46,131 nucleotides of DNA. It comes from Mesorhizobium sp. B2-7-2 (lineage in GTDB: Bacteria > Pseudomonadota > Alphaproteobacteria > Rhizobiales > Rhizobiaceae). This document shows, in pieces, positions 16,731-24,699 of this stretch. The notes beneath the pieces are model-generated. The model was not told where the DNA came from. It saw only the letters and a program-made list of their open reading frames with translations, and made no database searches. The first letter of the stretch is position 1; each line of letters begins with the position of its first letter. A program made the translations under genes and the position numbers. The stretch covers positions 1 to 46,131 of the forward strand of contig NZ_VFTZ01000035.1 in NCBI RefSeq assembly GCF_006440775.1, read 5' to 3'.

Positions 16731-16819
16731 GGGAGTAGGGGAGTAAGGGAATAGGGGAGTAGGGAAAGATCAGCGGCAAAAATGCCCTACTCCCCTACTG
16801 CCTTACTCCCCTACTCCCT
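16730..16819 (+). repeat. Long inverted repeat (35-bp arms) between sucD and sucA
   Basis: The left arm 16730-16764 and right arm 16785-16819 are inverse complements with only two mismatches over 35 positions; the loop is 20 nt. Each arm is built from tandem GGAGTAGG/GAGTAAGG units. The left arm starts on the last base of the sucD stop codon and the right arm ends 38 nt before sucA. It has no T-run, so it is not a standard terminator. In RNA it would form an extremely stable stem that could stabilise the upstream mRNA or lower readthrough into sucA. Confidence 0.9.
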
Positions 16820-16857
16820 TCCAGAAAAGGAGACGGAGCCAGGCTCCGCAGACGAAA

Positions 16858-19845
16858 ATGGCAAGACAAGATCAGGCCAACGACCAATTCTCGCTCACCT
16901 CATTCCTTTATGGCGGCAATGCCGACTATATCGACGCGCTCTACGCGGCCTATGAGGACAATCCGGCCTCCGTCGATCCGGAGTGGCAGGATTTCTTCGC
17001 GGCGCTGAAGGACGACGCGGGCGATGTCCGCAAGAACGCTAAGGGCGCCTCCTGGGCGAAGCCTTCCTGGCCGCTGCAGGCCAATGGCGAGCTGGTCTCG
17101 GCGCTCGACGGCAATTGGGGTCTGGTCGAAAAGGCGATCGAAAAGAAGGTCAAGGAAAAGGCCGTCATCAACGGCGCCGTGCTTTCCGACGCCGACGTGC
17201 ACCAGGCGACGCGCGATTCCGTGCGCGCCATCATGATGATCCGCGCCTACCGCATGCGCGGCCACCTGCACGCCAATCTCGACCCGCTCGGCATCGCCAA
17301 GCCGCTCGAGGACTATAACGAGCTGTCGCCGGAGAATTACGGCTTCACCGAAGCCGATTACGACCGGCCGATCTTCCTCGACAATGTGCTCGGGCTCGAA
17401 TTCGGCAGCATCCGGCAGATGCTGGATATCCTGACCCGCACCTATTGCTCGACGCTCGGCGTCGAGTTCATGCACATCTCCGACCCGGAAGAGAAGGCCT
17501 GGATTCAGGCGCGCATCGAAGGCGCCGACAAGGAGATCACCTTCACCGCCACTGGCAAGAAGGCGATCCTGTCGAAGCTGGTCGAGGCCGAGGGCTTCGA
17601 GCAATATATCGACGTCAAGTACAAGGGCACCAAGCGTTTCGGCCTCGATGGCAGCGAGTCGCTGATCCCGGCGCTGGAACAGATCGTCAAGCGCGGCGGC
17701 CAGCTCGGCCTGAAGGAAATCGTGCTCGGCATGGCGCATCGCGGCCGCCTCAACGTGCTCTCCCAGGTCATGGCCAAGCCGCACCGCGCCATCTTCCACG
17801 AATTCAAGGGCGGCTCGGCGGCTCCCGACGAGGTCGAAGGCTCGGGCGACGTCAAGTACCACCTCGGCGCCTCGTCGGACCGCGAGTTCGACGGCAACAA
17901 GGTGCACCTGTCGCTGACGGCCAATCCCTCGCATCTGGAAATTGTCGACCCTGTCGTGATGGGCAAGGCGCGCGCCAAGCAGGATCAGTTGTCCGGCCGT
18001 GAGCGCGGCGAGATCGTGCCGCTGTCGGAGCGCGCCAAGGTCATGCCGCTGCTGCTGCACGGCGACGCCGCCTTTGCCGGCCAAGGCGTGATCGCGGAAA
18101 TCCTCGGCCTGTCGGGCCTGCGCGGGCATCGCGTCGCCGGCACGTTGCATTTCATCATCAACAACCAGATCGGTTTCACCACCAATCCGCGCTTCTCGCG
18201 CTCCTCGCCCTATCCGTCGGATGTGGCCAAGATGATCGAGGCGCCGATCTTCCACGTCAATGGCGACGATCCGGAAGCGGTGGTGCATGCCGCGAAGGTA
18301 GCGACCGAATTCCGCATGAAGTTCCACAAGCCGGTGGTGGTCGACATGTTCTGCTACCGCCGCTTCGGCCACAATGAAGGCGATGAACCGTCCTTCACCC
18401 AGCCGATCATGTACCGCAACATCCGCAGCCATAAGACCGTGGTGCAGATCTATGCCGACCGGCTGATCGCCGAAGGCCACGTCACCCAGGCCGAGGTCGA
18501 CAAGATGCGGGCCGACTGGCGCGCGCATCTGGAAGCCGAATGGGAAGTCGGCCAGCACTACAAGCCCAACAAGGCCGACTGGCTGGACGGCGCGTGGTCG
18601 GGCCTGCGCACCGCCGACAACCAGGACGAACAGCGGCGCGGCAAGACCGCCGTGCCGGTGCGCACGCTGAAGGAGATCGGCAAGAAGCTGACCGAGGTGC
18701 CGAAGGACTTCGAGGCGCACAAGACCATCCTGCGCTTCCTCGAAAACCGCCGCCAGGCGATCGAGTCGGGCGAAGGTATCGATTGGTCGACGGCCGAGGC
18801 GCTGGCCTTCGGCGCCATCCTGCTCGACGGCAATCCGATCCGGCTTTCCGGGCAGGATTCGGAGCGCGGTACCTTCTCGCAGCGCCATTCGGTGCTTTAC
18901 GACCAGCGCGACGAGAACCGCTACATCCCGCTCAACAACCTGTCGGCGGCGCAGGCCGGCTACGAGGTGATCAACTCGATGCTGTCGGAAGAGGCGGTGC
19001 TCGGCTTCGAGTATGGCTACAGCTTGGCCGAGCCCAAGGCGCTGACGCTCTGGGAGGCGCAGTTCGGCGACTTCGCCAATGGCGCCCAGGTCGTGTTCGA
19101 CCAGTTCATCTCGTCGGGCGAGCGCAAGTGGCTCCGCATGTCGGGTCTCGTATGTCTGCTGCCGCATGGCTATGAGGGCCAGGGGCCGGAGCATTCGTCG
19201 GCGCGGCTGGAGCGCTTCCTGCAGCTTTGCGCCGAAGACAACATGCAGGTCGCCAACGTCACCACGCCGGCCAATTATTTCCATATCCTGCGCCGGCAGT
19301 TGAAGCGCGACTTCCGCAAGCCGCTGATCCTGATGACGCCGAAGTCGCTGCTGCGCCACAAGCGGGCGGTGTCGACGCTGCCGGAAATGTCGGGCGAAAG
19401 CTCGTTCCACCGCCTGCTTTGGGACGATGCGCAGCTCTTGGCCGACCAGCCGATCAAGCTGGTGAAGGACTCCAAGATCCGCCGTGTCGTGCTGTGCTCG
19501 GGCAAGGTCTATTACGACCTCTATGAGGAGCGCGAGAAGCGCGGCATCAACGACATCTACCTGCTGCGCGTCGAACAGCTCTATCCGTTCCCGGCCAAGG
19601 CGCTGATCACCGAGCTGTCACGCTTCCGCAACGCCGAGATGGTGTGGTGCCAGGAAGAGCCCAAGAACATGGGCGCCTGGTCGTTCATCGATCCCTATCT
19701 CGAATGGGTGCTGGCGCATATCGACGCCAAGCATCAGCGGGTGCGCTACACCGGCCGGCCGGCCTCGGCCTCGCCGGCGACTGGGTTGATGTCGAAGCAT
19801 CTCAGCCAGCTGGCCGCGCTGCTCGACGACGCTCTCGGCGAATAA
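16858..19845 (+). CDS. sucA: 2-oxoglutarate dehydrogenase E1 component
   Basis: SucA is the thiamine-diphosphate-dependent E1 of the 2-oxoglutarate dehydrogenase complex; it decarboxylates 2-oxoglutarate and passes succinyl to the lipoyl group of SucB. The 995-residue protein begins with the conserved 'FLYGGNADYIDALYAAYEDN' segment that contacts E2. It contains 'VLGMAHRGRLNVLSQVMAKP' near 291, 'HGDAAFAGQGVIAEILGLS' near 401, 'HFIINNQIGFTTNPRFSRS' near 430 and the late 'LPHGYEGQGPEHSSARLERF' near 766. Length is typical. The start codon is 25 nt from the nearest AGGAG (16828-16832); a CGGAG/CTCCG hairpin (16834-16848) between them may bring it into range. sucB follows after 62 bp. Confidence 0.97.
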   Translation: MARQDQANDQFSLTSFLYGGNADYIDALYAAYEDNPASVDPEWQDFFAALKDDAGDVRKNAKGASWAKPSWPLQANGELVSALDGNWGLVEKAIEKKVKEKAVINGAVLSDADVHQATRDSVRAIMMIRAYRMRGHLHANLDPLGIAKPLEDYNELSPENYGFTEADYDRPIFLDNVLGLEFGSIRQMLDILTRTYCSTLGVEFMHISDPEEKAWIQARIEGADKEITFTATGKKAILSKLVEAEGFEQYIDVKYKGTKRFGLDGSESLIPALEQIVKRGGQLGLKEIVLGMAHRGRLNVLSQVMAKPHRAIFHEFKGGSAAPDEVEGSGDVKYHLGASSDREFDGNKVHLSLTANPSHLEIVDPVVMGKARAKQDQLSGRERGEIVPLSERAKVMPLLLHGDAAFAGQGVIAEILGLSGLRGHRVAGTLHFIINNQIGFTTNPRFSRSSPYPSDVAKMIEAPIFHVNGDDPEAVVHAAKVATEFRMKFHKPVVVDMFCYRRFGHNEGDEPSFTQPIMYRNIRSHKTVVQIYADRLIAEGHVTQAEVDKMRADWRAHLEAEWEVGQHYKPNKADWLDGAWSGLRTADNQDEQRRGKTAVPVRTLKEIGKKLTEVPKDFEAHKTILRFLENRRQAIESGEGIDWSTAEALAFGAILLDGNPIRLSGQDSERGTFSQRHSVLYDQRDENRYIPLNNLSAAQAGYEVINSMLSEEAVLGFEYGYSLAEPKALTLWEAQFGDFANGAQVVFDQFISSGERKWLRMSGLVCLLPHGYEGQGPEHSSARLERFLQLCAEDNMQVANVTTPANYFHILRRQLKRDFRKPLILMTPKSLLRHKRAVSTLPEMSGESSFHRLLWDDAQLLADQPIKLVKDSKIRRVVLCSGKVYYDLYEEREKRGINDIYLLRVEQLYPFPAKALITELSRFRNAEMVWCQEEPKNMGAWSFIDPYLEWVLAHIDAKHQRVRYTGRPASASPATGLMSKHLSQLAALLDDALGE

Positions 19846-19907
19846 GGGCGCCGGGCGGGTAAGCAGACCGGACGAAACAGACCTCAAGAAGACAACGGAC
19901 AGGCACA

Positions 19908-21188
19908 ATGGCTACCGAAATCCGCGTCCCCACTCTCGGCGAATCCGTCACCGAGGCGACTGTCGGCAAGTGGTTCAAGAAGGTCGGCGACGCGATCGCC
20001 ACCGACGAGCCACTGGTCGAGCTCGAAACCGACAAGGTGACGGTGGAAGTGCCCGCCGCGGGCGCCGGAACGCTGGCCGAGATCGCCGTCAAGGAAGGCG
20101 AGACGGTCAATGTCGGGGCGTTGCTCGGATCGATTTCGGCGGGCGGCGCGGCCCCGGCGACCAAGCCGCAGGCAGTCGCCCAGGCTTCCAGCCCGGATGC
20201 CGCATCCACCGGCAAGCAGGCCGCGGCCGAAACCGCCAGAATCGCTGGCGATGCCGGCCAGATCGAGCCGCGCACCATGCCGCCGGCGCCTGCCGCCGCC
20301 AAGCTGATCGCGGAGGCCAATCTCTCGGTCGACCAGTTGTCCGGCTCCGGCAAGCGCGGCCAGGTGCTGAAGGGCGACGTGCTCGACGCCATCGCCAAGG
20401 GCGCCCCTTCCCAGCCGGCCGAGACGCCGAAGGCTGCTCCGGCTCCAGCGCCGGTCGTTGCCCGGGCGCCGTCCTCGACCGCCGATGCGCCGCGCGAGGA
20501 ACGCGTGCGCATGACCAAGCTGCGCCAGACCATCGCGCGCCGCCTGAAGGAGGCGCAGTCGACCGCCGCCATGCTCACCACTTTCAACGAGGTGGATATG
20601 AGCGCGGTGATGGCGCTGCGGTCCAAGTACAAGGACGTGTTCGAGAAGAAGCATGGCGTGAAGCTCGGCTTCATGGGCTTCTTCACCAAGGCTGTGACGC
20701 ACGCGCTGAAGGAGATCCCGGCGGTCAATGCCGAGATCGACGGCACCGACATCATCTACAAGAACTTCGCCCATGTCGGCGTTGCCGTCGGCACCGACAA
20801 GGGGCTGGTGGTGCCGGTGGTGCGCGATGCCGACCAGATGTCCATCGCCGAGATCGAGAAGGAGATCGGCCGTCTGGGCCTCGCCGCGCGCGACGGCAAG
20901 CTGTCGGTGGCGGATATGCAAGGCGGGACGTTTACGATTTCTAACGGTGGTGTTTACGGATCGCTGATGTCGACGCCGATCCTGAACGCGCCGCAGTCGG
21001 GCATTCTTGGCATGCACAAGATCCAGGAGCGGCCGATGGTGGTCGGCGGCCAGATCGTCATCCGGCCGATGATGTATCTGGCGCTGAGCTACGACCACCG
21101 CATCGTCGACGGCAAGGAAGCGGTGACCTTCCTGGTGCGGGTCAAGGAAAGCCTGGAGGATCCCGAGCGGCTGGTGCTCGATCTGTGA
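19908..21188 (+). CDS. sucB: Dihydrolipoamide succinyltransferase (E2 of 2-oxoglutarate dehydrogenase)
   Basis: SucB forms the core of the 2-oxoglutarate dehydrogenase complex and transfers succinyl to CoA. The 426-residue protein has an N-terminal lipoyl domain with the lipoylated Lys43 in 'ELETDKVTVEVPA' and an Ala/Pro linker. A peripheral subunit-binding domain follows ('PAAAKLIAEANLSVDQLSGS' near 124), then a second linker and the catalytic domain with 'RKRMTKLRQTIARRLKEAQS'-type entry near 199 (here 'RVRMTKLRQTIARRLKEAQ'). Active-site 'LSYDHRIVDGKEAV' lies near the C-terminus (catalytic His and Asp). It has one lipoyl domain, as usual for this enzyme. Three non-TCA genes separate it from the partner E3 gene lpdA. 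Confidence 0.96.
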   Translation: MATEIRVPTLGESVTEATVGKWFKKVGDAIATDEPLVELETDKVTVEVPAAGAGTLAEIAVKEGETVNVGALLGSISAGGAAPATKPQAVAQASSPDAASTGKQAAAETARIAGDAGQIEPRTMPPAPAAAKLIAEANLSVDQLSGSGKRGQVLKGDVLDAIAKGAPSQPAETPKAAPAPAPVVARAPSSTADAPREERVRMTKLRQTIARRLKEAQSTAAMLTTFNEVDMSAVMALRSKYKDVFEKKHGVKLGFMGFFTKAVTHALKEIPAVNAEIDGTDIIYKNFAHVGVAVGTDKGLVVPVVRDADQMSIAEIEKEIGRLGLAARDGKLSVADMQGGTFTISNGGVYGSLMSTPILNAPQSGILGMHKIQERPMVVGGQIVIRPMMYLALSYDHRIVDGKEAVTFLVRVKESLEDPERLVLDL

Positions 21189-21204
21189 TCGGAGCCGATC
21201 CGCA

Positions 21205-21975
21205 ATGAGCGGCTGGCTGGAACGGTTCGGGCTCGGCCGGACGGCATGCGGCTTGCGGCGTAGCATCTTCCTGCTTGGCCTCTCCGCCGCCATCCCGTCG
21301 CCCGCAATGGCCGCCGACTGGGATCCGGCGACGGCCAGCAGCAATTTCGGCATCTTTGCGCTCAGCGACGCGCAATTGGCAGAGCGCAAGATCACCGTCA
21401 CGCCGATCGGCGAGCTCGAACTCCCGACCGGCGAGATCATCGCCTGCGATCCTCTGATCACGACCGACGACTGGCCGGCGCTGGCGCGCAGGGTGAAGCC
21501 CGGGCACTATCCGGTCGCGCTGTTCGAGGCGCAGGGTCGCGTGGCCGCGGCGTTCCTTCGCTTCCGGCCGGGCGTGCCGGTGCGCTGGGAGCTCGCCACA
21601 TTGCCCGGCCAGGACGTCTCGACGCTGAACGGCGACGAAATCTTCGGCTATCCCGTCGATGCCGGCCTCGGCTCGTTCATGGACAAGGCGGCGATGGCCT
21701 TGATGACGGCCGCGCAGGACAAGCTGAAGCCCGATCAGAACTATTATGACGATGTGCTGGCGGCCGAGTTCGCGCCCAACCAGGACCGGTTCGTCATGCA
21801 CCGTCCGGCCGCCGGCAATCCGGTCAACATTGCGATATTCTGGAGCGGCTGGGGCGATGGTTTCTATCCGTCCTTCTGGGGGCTGGACGCGGCGGGTGAG
21901 CCGGTGGTCCTGATGACCGACTTCGGCGTGCTCGAAAACGCCGACGGCCGCGAAAGCGACCAGGGCAAGCGATGA
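21205..21975 (+). CDS. DUF4241 domain protein, probably exported
   Basis: The 256-residue protein has a basic N-terminus followed by a hydrophobic stretch and an AMA-A cleavage-like site ('SIFLLGLSAAIPSPAMAADW'), suggesting a Sec signal peptide of about 36 residues. The mature part fits DUF4241: 'VTPIGELELPTGEIIACDPL' near 64, 'VKPGHYPVALFEAQGRVAAA' near 95, and the C-terminal 'SGWGDGFYPSFWGLDAAGEP' near 214 followed by 'VVLMTDFGVL'. The family has no assigned biochemical function. It starts 16 bp after sucB and its stop overlaps the start of the next gene by 4 bp (ATGA), so it is translationally coupled within the TCA transcript. Export of such a protein is noteworthy because many DUF4241 proteins appear cytosolic. 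Confidence 0.75.
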   Translation: MSGWLERFGLGRTACGLRRSIFLLGLSAAIPSPAMAADWDPATASSNFGIFALSDAQLAERKITVTPIGELELPTGEIIACDPLITTDDWPALARRVKPGHYPVALFEAQGRVAAAFLRFRPGVPVRWELATLPGQDVSTLNGDEIFGYPVDAGLGSFMDKAAMALMTAAQDKLKPDQNYYDDVLAAEFAPNQDRFVMHRPAAGNPVNIAIFWSGWGDGFYPSFWGLDAAGEPVVLMTDFGVLENADGRESDQGKR

Positions 21976-22484
21976 CGAGTGCCGCCTCGCCCATGATCGG
22001 ATTGATGGCCGGATCGCTGGCGCTTACGGCAGTGAATTCCAGCGCCGAGGCCGCCTGCCCGATCCAGCTTGCCATCTATGGCGAAGCAAAGAGCGGCGCC
22101 GAGATCGATTTCACGCCGGCCGGCAGTTCGGCGACGATCACCAACAATTTCCGCATGATCCTCGACAACAATGTCGTGCTCGACGGCATTGCCATGTGGA
22201 CCGAGGGATCGGCCGCGCGGCCGCATGGCTCGCTGATGTACAAATGCCCGACCGGCGACGTCACCGGCGAGGAGCTTGCCGCCTGCACGGTCTGGGAAGG
22301 CGTCGTCTACAGCGCCGACGACAAGGGCACGATCGGCCTGCTGCCGGCCGAAGGCGCCGAGGCACCGAAAAGCCTGATCTTTCCCGATCTCGGAGCGTCG
22401 CTGGAGATGTCGGCCGCCTATGGTCCCGCCGGTTTCTCCAAGGTGCCTTGGGACATCTTCGTGCTGAAAGGCTGCCAGGAATGA
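21972..22484 (+). CDS. Secreted protein of unknown function
   Basis: I do not recognise a family for this 170-residue protein. It starts at 21972 (overlapping the previous stop by ATGA) and begins with a hydrophobic segment 'SPMIGLMAGSLALTAVNSSA' ending near an Ala-Glu-Ala cleavage-like site, so it is probably exported. The mature part is beta-rich and contains four cysteines ('EAACPIQLA', 'MYKCPTGDV', 'LAACTVWEG' and 'LKGCQE'), consistent with two disulfide bonds in the periplasm. A segment 'TNNFRMILDNNVVLDGIAMW' resembles a ligand-binding strand pair, but I would not name it. Its stop overlaps the SDR start (ATGA). It is coupled to the DUF4241 gene on one side and the SDR on the other. Confidence 0.7.
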   Translation: MTSAASPMIGLMAGSLALTAVNSSAEAACPIQLAIYGEAKSGAEIDFTPAGSSATITNNFRMILDNNVVLDGIAMWTEGSAARPHGSLMYKCPTGDVTGEELAACTVWEGVVYSADDKGTIGLLPAEGAEAPKSLIFPDLGASLEMSAAYGPAGFSKVPWDIFVLKGCQE

Positions 22485-23236
22485 GCGCCGAGAAAAAGAC
22501 GCTGCTGGTTACCGGCGGCAGCCGCGGCATCGGCGCCGCCATCTGCCGGCAGGCAAGCCAAGCCGGCTACCGGGTGGCGGTCAACTATGTCTCCAACCAG
22601 GCGGCGGCGGACATGCTGGTCGCCGAGCTCAAAGCCGGTGGCGGCGATGCTTTCGCGGTCAGAGGCGATGTCGGCAACGAGGCCGATGTCCTGGCGATGT
22701 TCGAAGCCGTCGACCGGGCGTTCGGCCGGCTCGATGCCTTCGTCAACAATGCCGGCATCGTCGACGTCAAGGCGCGGGTCGACGAGATGAGCGCGGCGCG
22801 GCTGGAGCGCATGATGCGCATCAATGTCGTCGGCTCCTTTCTCTGCGCCCGCGAAGCGGTCAAGCGCATGTCGACGCGACACGGCGGCCAGGGCGGTGCC
22901 ATCGTCAACTTGTCCTCGGCAGCGGCCAGGCTGGGTTCGCCCGGCGAATATGTCGACTATGCCGCCTCCAAGGGCGCGATCGACACCATGACCATCGGCC
23001 TGGCGCGTGAGGTGGTGCTCGAAGGCATTCGCGTCAACGCGGTCAGCCCCGGCATCACCGAGACCGAAATCCATGCCTCGGGCGGCCAGCCCGATCGGGT
23101 GGCGCGGATGCAGGATTTGCTGCCGATGAAACGCGCCGGGACAGCCGACGAAGTCGCCAGCGCGGTTCTCTATCTTTTGTCGGATGCGGCCTCCTATATA
23201 ACGGGCGCGATCCTGAATGTGAGCGGCGGCCGCTGA
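22481..23236 (+). CDS. SDR-family oxidoreductase
   Basis: The 251-residue protein is a classical short-chain dehydrogenase/reductase. The NAD(P)-binding motif is 'LVTGGSRGIGAAICR' at residues 9-23, 'FVNNAGIV' follows near 88, and the catalytic Ser, Tyr and Lys are in 'IVNLSSAAARLGSPGEYVDY' and 'YAASKGAID'. The C-terminal 'ITGAILNVSGGR' is the family ending. An Arg-containing Gly-rich loop and basic residues near 'VNYVSNQAAAD' suggest NADP(H). Substrate is unknown; proteins of this layout are often called glucose 1-dehydrogenase or 3-oxoacyl-ACP reductase by homology. Its ATG overlaps the preceding stop, and lpdA begins 24 bp downstream. Confidence 0.9.
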   Translation: MSAEKKTLLVTGGSRGIGAAICRQASQAGYRVAVNYVSNQAAADMLVAELKAGGGDAFAVRGDVGNEADVLAMFEAVDRAFGRLDAFVNNAGIVDVKARVDEMSAARLERMMRINVVGSFLCAREAVKRMSTRHGGQGGAIVNLSSAAARLGSPGEYVDYAASKGAIDTMTIGLAREVVLEGIRVNAVSPGITETEIHASGGQPDRVARMQDLLPMKRAGTADEVASAVLYLLSDAASYITGAILNVSGGR

Positions 23237-23260
23237 GGGCCAGACCAGAAGGACACCATC

Positions 23261-24667
23261 ATGGCTTATGACGTCGTTATCATCGGATCGGGACCGGGCG
23301 GCTATGTCTGCGCCATCAAGGCGGCACAGCTCGGGCTGAAGACGGCGGTGGTCGAGAAGAACGCCACCTTCGGCGGCACCTGCCTCAACATCGGCTGCAT
23401 CCCGTCGAAGGCGCTGCTCTACGCCTCCGAGATGTTCGCGGAAGCCGGCCATGCCTTCGATACGCTGGGCATCGAGCTACCGGCGCCGAAGCTCAACCTG
23501 AAGAAGATGATGGCACATAAGGACGCGACGGTGACGTCCAACGTCAACGGCGTCGCGTTCCTGTTCAAGAAGAACAAGATCGATTCCTTTCGCGGCACCG
23601 GCAAGGTGATTTCCGGCGGCAAGGTTTCAGTGACGGGCGAGGACGGCAAGGTCGAGGAGATCGAGACCAAGAACATCGTCATCGCCACCGGCTCGGATGT
23701 CGCCGGCATTCCGGGCGTCAAGGTCGATTTCGACGAGAAGGCGATCGTCTCCTCCACCGGCGCGTTGTCGTTGGCCAAGGTGCCCGCCAGCCTCGTCGTC
23801 GTCGGCGGCGGCGTCATCGGGCTGGAACTCGGCTCGGTGTGGGCCCGGCTCGGCGCCAAGGTCACCGTGGTTGAGTTCCTCGACACTATCCTGGGCGGTA
23901 TGGACGGCGAGGTGTCGAAGCAGTTCCAGCGGCTGCTTTCTAAGCAGGGTTTCGAGTTCAAGCTCGGCGCCAAGGTCACCGGCGTCTCCAAGGTCAAGAA
24001 GGGCGCCAGCGTCACCTTCGAGCCGGTCAAGGGCGGCGCGGCCGAAACCATTGAGGCGGACGTCGTGCTGGTCGCCACGGGGCGGCGCCCCTATGCCGAC
24101 AGCCTCGGGCTGAAGGAAGCCGGCGTCGAGGTCGACGAGCGCGGCCGCGTCAAGACCGACGGGCATTTGAGGACCAATGTGCCTGGCATTTATGCCATCG
24201 GCGACGTCATTGCCGGGCCGATGCTGGCGCACAAGGCCGAGGACGAGGGCGTCGCGGTGGCCGAAACGATCGCCGGCCAGGCCGGCCATGTGAATTACGA
24301 CGTCATCCCGAGCGTCGTCTACACCAGCCCGGAGATCGCTTCGGTCGGCAAGACCGAAGAAGAGCTGAAGAAGGCCGGCATCGACTACAAGGCCGGAAAA
24401 TTCCCGTTCAGCGCCAATGGCCGCGCGCGCGCCATGTTGCATACCGACGGCTTCGTGAAGATCCTGGCCGACAAACAAAGCGACCGCGTGCTCGGCGTCC
24501 ATATCGTCGGCTTCGGCGCCGGCGAGATGATCCACGAGGCGGCGGTGCTGATGGAGTTCGGCGGCTCCTCGGAAGACCTGGCGCGGACTTGCCACGCGCA
24601 TCCGACGATGTCGGAAGCGGTCAAGGAAGCGGCGCTGGCCACGTTCTTCAAGCCTATTCACATCTGA
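23261..24667 (+). CDS. lpdA: Dihydrolipoamide dehydrogenase (E3)
   Basis: LpdA reoxidises the dihydrolipoyl groups of the 2-oxoglutarate dehydrogenase complex with NAD+. The 468-residue protein begins 'YDVVIIGSGPGGYVCAIKAA' (FAD-binding) and has the redox disulfide C41-C46 in 'GGTCLNIGCIPSKALL'. A second Rossmann motif 'VVVGGGVIGLELGSVWARLG' (NAD) lies near 182, 'GIYAIGDVIAGPMLAHKAED' near 309, and the catalytic 'CHAHPTMSEA' near the C-terminus (His-Glu dyad with the His of HAHPT). It closes the rightward TCA operon. A weak stem (AAGCCTA at 24650 and TAGGCTT at 24677) spans the stop codon and is followed by T-rich DNA, a possible terminator. Confidence 0.96.
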   Translation: MAYDVVIIGSGPGGYVCAIKAAQLGLKTAVVEKNATFGGTCLNIGCIPSKALLYASEMFAEAGHAFDTLGIELPAPKLNLKKMMAHKDATVTSNVNGVAFLFKKNKIDSFRGTGKVISGGKVSVTGEDGKVEEIETKNIVIATGSDVAGIPGVKVDFDEKAIVSSTGALSLAKVPASLVVVGGGVIGLELGSVWARLGAKVTVVEFLDTILGGMDGEVSKQFQRLLSKQGFEFKLGAKVTGVSKVKKGASVTFEPVKGGAAETIEADVVLVATGRRPYADSLGLKEAGVEVDERGRVKTDGHLRTNVPGIYAIGDVIAGPMLAHKAEDEGVAVAETIAGQAGHVNYDVIPSVVYTSPEIASVGKTEEELKKAGIDYKAGKFPFSANGRARAMLHTDGFVKILADKQSDRVLGVHIVGFGAGEMIHEAAVLMEFGGSSEDLARTCHAHPTMSEAVKEAALATFFKPIHI

Positions 24668-24699
24668 AAGGCGTCATAGGCTTCTTCTATCTTTGTCTG

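Noticed and set aside
16730..16819. Possible CRISPR-like array from repeated GGAGTAGG units
   Set aside because: Units are 8 bp, contiguous and arranged as an inverted repeat without spacers; there are no cas genes.
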